The notes beneath the pieces were generated by a model. That model saw nothing but the letters and a program-made list of their open reading frames with translations, had not been told where the DNA came from and did not search any database. The position numbers and the translations under genes were made by a program. Shown in pieces: positions 40,611 through 40,765 of a stretch of DNA of 40,765 nucleotides. This DNA comes from Butyrivibrio sp. (GTDB taxonomy: Bacteria; Bacillota; Clostridia; Lachnospirales; Lachnospiraceae). Position 1 is the first letter of the stretch, and each line of letters begins with the position of its first letter. The DNA lies in assembly GCA_015056575.1 (NCBI GenBank), contig SVGA01000029.1, positions 1 to 40,765 on the forward strand, written 5' to 3'.

Positions 40611-40765
40611 AAAATACGCACTAATCTCACCCACCACATGAAATATATGATACACAAGACAAACACCCACACCCACCACATACCATGGGAGCTAGCGTAA
40701 AGTTTTTGTAGGATTAATTGAAAAGAGGGAGTTCCTTCGTGATATAGTTGATATTTGGGTGTCCA

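Larger units (their letters stand above)
39630..40765. other. gene-free, repeat-rich end of the window
   Basis: More than 1.1 kb without a supportable gene. It holds, in order, GGTATTA repeats with two alternative pairings (39652-39780), the direct repeat ACCATTCTTTG (39785 and 39861), a strong terminator (39932-39968), a 17-bp minisatellite (39994-40077), a cluster of inverted TTACNG motifs (40174-40400), a 9-bp minisatellite (40447-40610), a degenerate tail of the same, and about 75 nt in which I see nothing. Confidence 0.75.

Noticed and set aside
40348..40681. Three overlapping minus-strand frames rich in Phe, His, Met and Val
   Set aside because: They are by-products of the 9-bp minisatellite, whose period is a multiple of three; no family or start signal is recognisable.

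Overview
The window reads as a chromosomal segment of a low-to-mid GC Firmicute, most likely a Lachnospiraceae close to Butyrivibrio (inference from gene order, TTG/GTG starts, AGA/AGG arginine codons, strong AGGAGG ribosome sites and protein style; I could not run a search). All supported genes lie on the + strand. No rRNA, tRNA, CRISPR array, insertion sequence or phage gene was seen.

Layout. (1) 45-3442: low-molecular-weight tyrosine phosphatase, DegV-family lipid-binding protein, HerA-like ATPase. (2) 3598-13664: a shortened division and cell-wall (dcw) cluster, mraZ-rsmH-ftsL-PBP-mraY-murD-ftsW-ftsQ-ftsZ. It has an MraZ-type 10-bp repeat operator at its head, a separate promoter before ftsZ and a strong terminator after it. 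murE, murF, murG and murC are not in the cluster. (3) 13710-14349: nrdR with what look like two of its own operator boxes 31 bp apart. (4) 14348-19441: a five-gene peptide/nickel-family ABC importer with short ATPases. (5) 19512-20080: a single small protein of unknown function with its own promoter and terminator. (6) 20097-25692: a four-gene operon encoding a YfhO-type giant membrane protein, a CotH-type kinase, a VTC-type polyphosphate polymerase domain protein and a DUF4956 membrane protein; this is the best candidate for a poorly described system. (7) 25694-32751: a long structured leader followed by a complete oppBCDF-oppA oligopeptide importer, with an approximately 82-nt structured repeat present twice inside it. 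(8) 32765-36293: SulP anion transporter and a PIN-PhoH ATPase. (9) 36178-39629: an iron(II) uptake operon feoA-feoA-feoB-Cys-rich membrane protein, with four GTTAG-N6-CTAAC-like operators and a possible small iron-regulated RNA. (10) 39630-40765: a gene-free end rich in repeats: a hairpin/switch-like motif, a terminator, a 17-bp minisatellite, a cluster of inverted TTACNG motifs and a 9-bp minisatellite.

How the genes work together: the dcw cluster makes lipid-linked peptidoglycan precursor (MurD, MraY) and the septal machine (FtsZ, FtsQ, FtsL, FtsW, PBP), under MraZ control. The two ABC importers bring in peptides or related small ligands. The Feo operon imports ferrous iron. The YfhO/CotH/VTC/DUF4956 set is predicted to act at the membrane on a phosphate- or sugar-containing surface polymer, which is inference only. 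Start sites were re-chosen from ribosome binding sites in many genes, and this is stated in each entry.
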